64,000 nt of DNA from Siderastrea radians (taxonomy: Eukaryota > Cnidaria > Anthozoa > Scleractinia > Rhizangiidae), in contig OZ024898.1 of assembly GCA_964017195.1 (NCBI GenBank), positions 12,911,557 to 12,975,556 on the forward strand, read 5' to 3'. A model generated the notes under the pieces. The model did not search any database. It saw nothing but the letters and a program-made list of their open reading frames with translations, and was not told the origin of the DNA. This document shows, piece by piece, positions 63,120-64,000 of this stretch (within the stretch, counting starts at the first letter, position 1; every line of letters starts with the position of its first letter). A program made the position numbers and the translations under genes.

Positions 63120-63345
63120 TGTACACTGCAAGCTTAACATACCCAAGTTCTATGAGATCCTGGTCACACTGCGAGCCTAACTTACCCAAGTTCTATGAGG
63201 TCATCGTCTCAGTGCGAGCTTAACTCGCCCAAGTTCTATGAAATCCTATGAGTTCTATGAGGTCACACTGCGAGCTTAACTTACCCAATTTCTAGGAGGT
63301 CAAGGTCACACTGTTAGCTCAACTTACCCAAGTTCTATGAGGTCA
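63120..63345 (-). repeat. Five tandem copies of an exon end with its 5' splice site
   Basis: The word GACCTCATAGAACTTGG followed by GTAAGTT (true exon end at 63328) recurs about every 50 bp into the intron, at roughly 63285, 63230, 63175 and 63135. Two of the copies keep a perfect GTAAGT or a close variant, one is GCGAGT and one GTATGT. They are potential extra splice donors. Confidence 0.8.
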
Positions 63346-63908
63346 TGGTCGCCACTGGACTCACTGCCTGATCCTGTAGATGACCGGCGATTTGATTTGT
63401 TTGTTGTCTTCTTCTTTCCCTGTTTCAAGTGAGACACGGCCAGGGCAGGATTCACTGCGCTCATGATAGCACTTCCAATCCGCCTGAAGCTGGGTCGATG
63501 TTTTCCCTTTCCTGAACTGATGGCACCAGTGTCTGATGCATTACTGGGTGTCCGAGACAGTTGCTTGTTTGGCGCTGTCAAGTCACTAGAAGAAAGGCTC
63601 TTCTTTGATTTCAAAGGTGATTTCTTCTCTTCCTTTAATTTAAGGCGCAGTTTTGCCTTTTTTGATGTGATGGGACTCATCTCTCCATCACTTGTGCCAT
63701 CACCCACCCCCCTCTCTGCATTAAGATGTTTGCTTGATTGGTTTGCGTCACAGGTTTTCTGGTGAGCAGTGCCATTGATGCAGATTCTCTCTTTAGGTGC
63801 TGTCTCAGCATTTATGGGTGTGCCATGGGGGTTGGCATAGAGCAAGAGAAGAGGTTGATAGTGGCAACGACGACACTTTTCCATCATGACTGACCAGTCA
63901 GAACCAAT
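63328..63908 (-). CDS. USP53/54-like gene, end of USP catalytic domain
   Basis: 581-bp exon with acceptor AAATTGTAG and donor GTAAGT. It begins GSDWSVMMEKCRRCHYQPLL and continues LLYANPHGTPI, which closely matches the last strand of the USP domain in the USP53/USP54 family (proteins in which the protease centre is altered or was thought inactive). A long Ser/Lys-rich linker follows, ending HDLIELG. The rest of the catalytic domain, and so the key cysteine, lies beyond the window, so activity cannot be judged. I leave the symbol empty because USP53 and USP54 cannot be told apart here. Confidence 0.82.
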
Positions 63909-64000
63909 CTACAATTTAAGAACAATATTGTGTCACGCCTTTTACCAGGAACTATAAAAAGTGACCTTCCACTGCAAAGTGAAGCCATTGTTTCAACTTC

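Overview
This is animal nuclear DNA, most likely from an anthozoan cnidarian (coral or sea anemone). It is AT-rich, its genes are split by GT-AG introns, and it is crowded with mobile elements of the kinds common in corals: BEL/Pao, Academ-like, Polinton, tRNA-derived SINE, hairpin MITEs. The taxon is inferred from the repeat types and gene style, not from a species marker.

Layout. 1-7.2 kb is a decayed BEL/Pao retrotransposon whose integrase is split by a 6.2 kb DNA transposon (658-6855) with divergent terminal inverted repeats and a degenerate gene that ends in an XPG/FEN1-like nuclease and a CXC cysteine motif; it resembles the Academ superfamily. 7.2-10.2 kb has only repeats, including an array of small palindromes. 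10.3-35.7 kb is a minus-strand host gene made of a tandemly duplicated CUB (two exons) plus Ig (one exon) unit. A 1.5 kb TTAA-flanked element sits in one intron. A 17.8 kb Polinton/adintovirus-like provirus (15278-33083) sits in another, flanked by a perfect 6-bp target duplication CAGAAA. A tRNA-derived SINE lies just beside it. 35.7-55 kb is repeat-rich intergenic DNA with a dead LINE (37.75-39.5 kb), MITEs, tandem duplications and overlapping long inverted repeats. 56.1-63.9 kb holds the last six recognisable exons of a minus-strand gene of the USP53/USP54 type, which continues beyond the window.

The Polinton is the highlight. It carries about 1 kb terminal inverted repeats and, in order: protein-primed DNA polymerase B (-), a small zinc-finger protein (-), a Bro-N/VRR-NUC/C2H2 fusion (-), a retroviral-type integrase with chromodomain (-), a zinc-ribbon/phospholipase A2 gene (-, frame-broken), an adenain-type protease fused to a glycine-rich N-terminal region (-), major capsid protein (-), a small basic virion-like protein (-), penton-like minor capsid (-), a PPxY-containing structural protein (-), packaging ATPase (+), trimeric fibre-like protein (+), two small proteins (+) and a VLTF3/TFIIB-like late transcription factor (-). 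Most reading frames are open. Three genes carry lesions: one-base slips in polB and in the zinc/PLA2 gene, and a lost ATG in the ATPase.

Two sets of start-proximal motifs appear to divide the element's genes. TCTAA(A)C lies just upstream of structural genes. TATAG-containing motifs lie at polB, the transcription factor and two replication-type genes. This suggests an early/late programme run by the element's own transcription factor. The inverted repeats contain a 75-bp terminal palindrome, a branched three-way-junction-like palindrome, and three tandem units whose stem-loops show compensatory changes.
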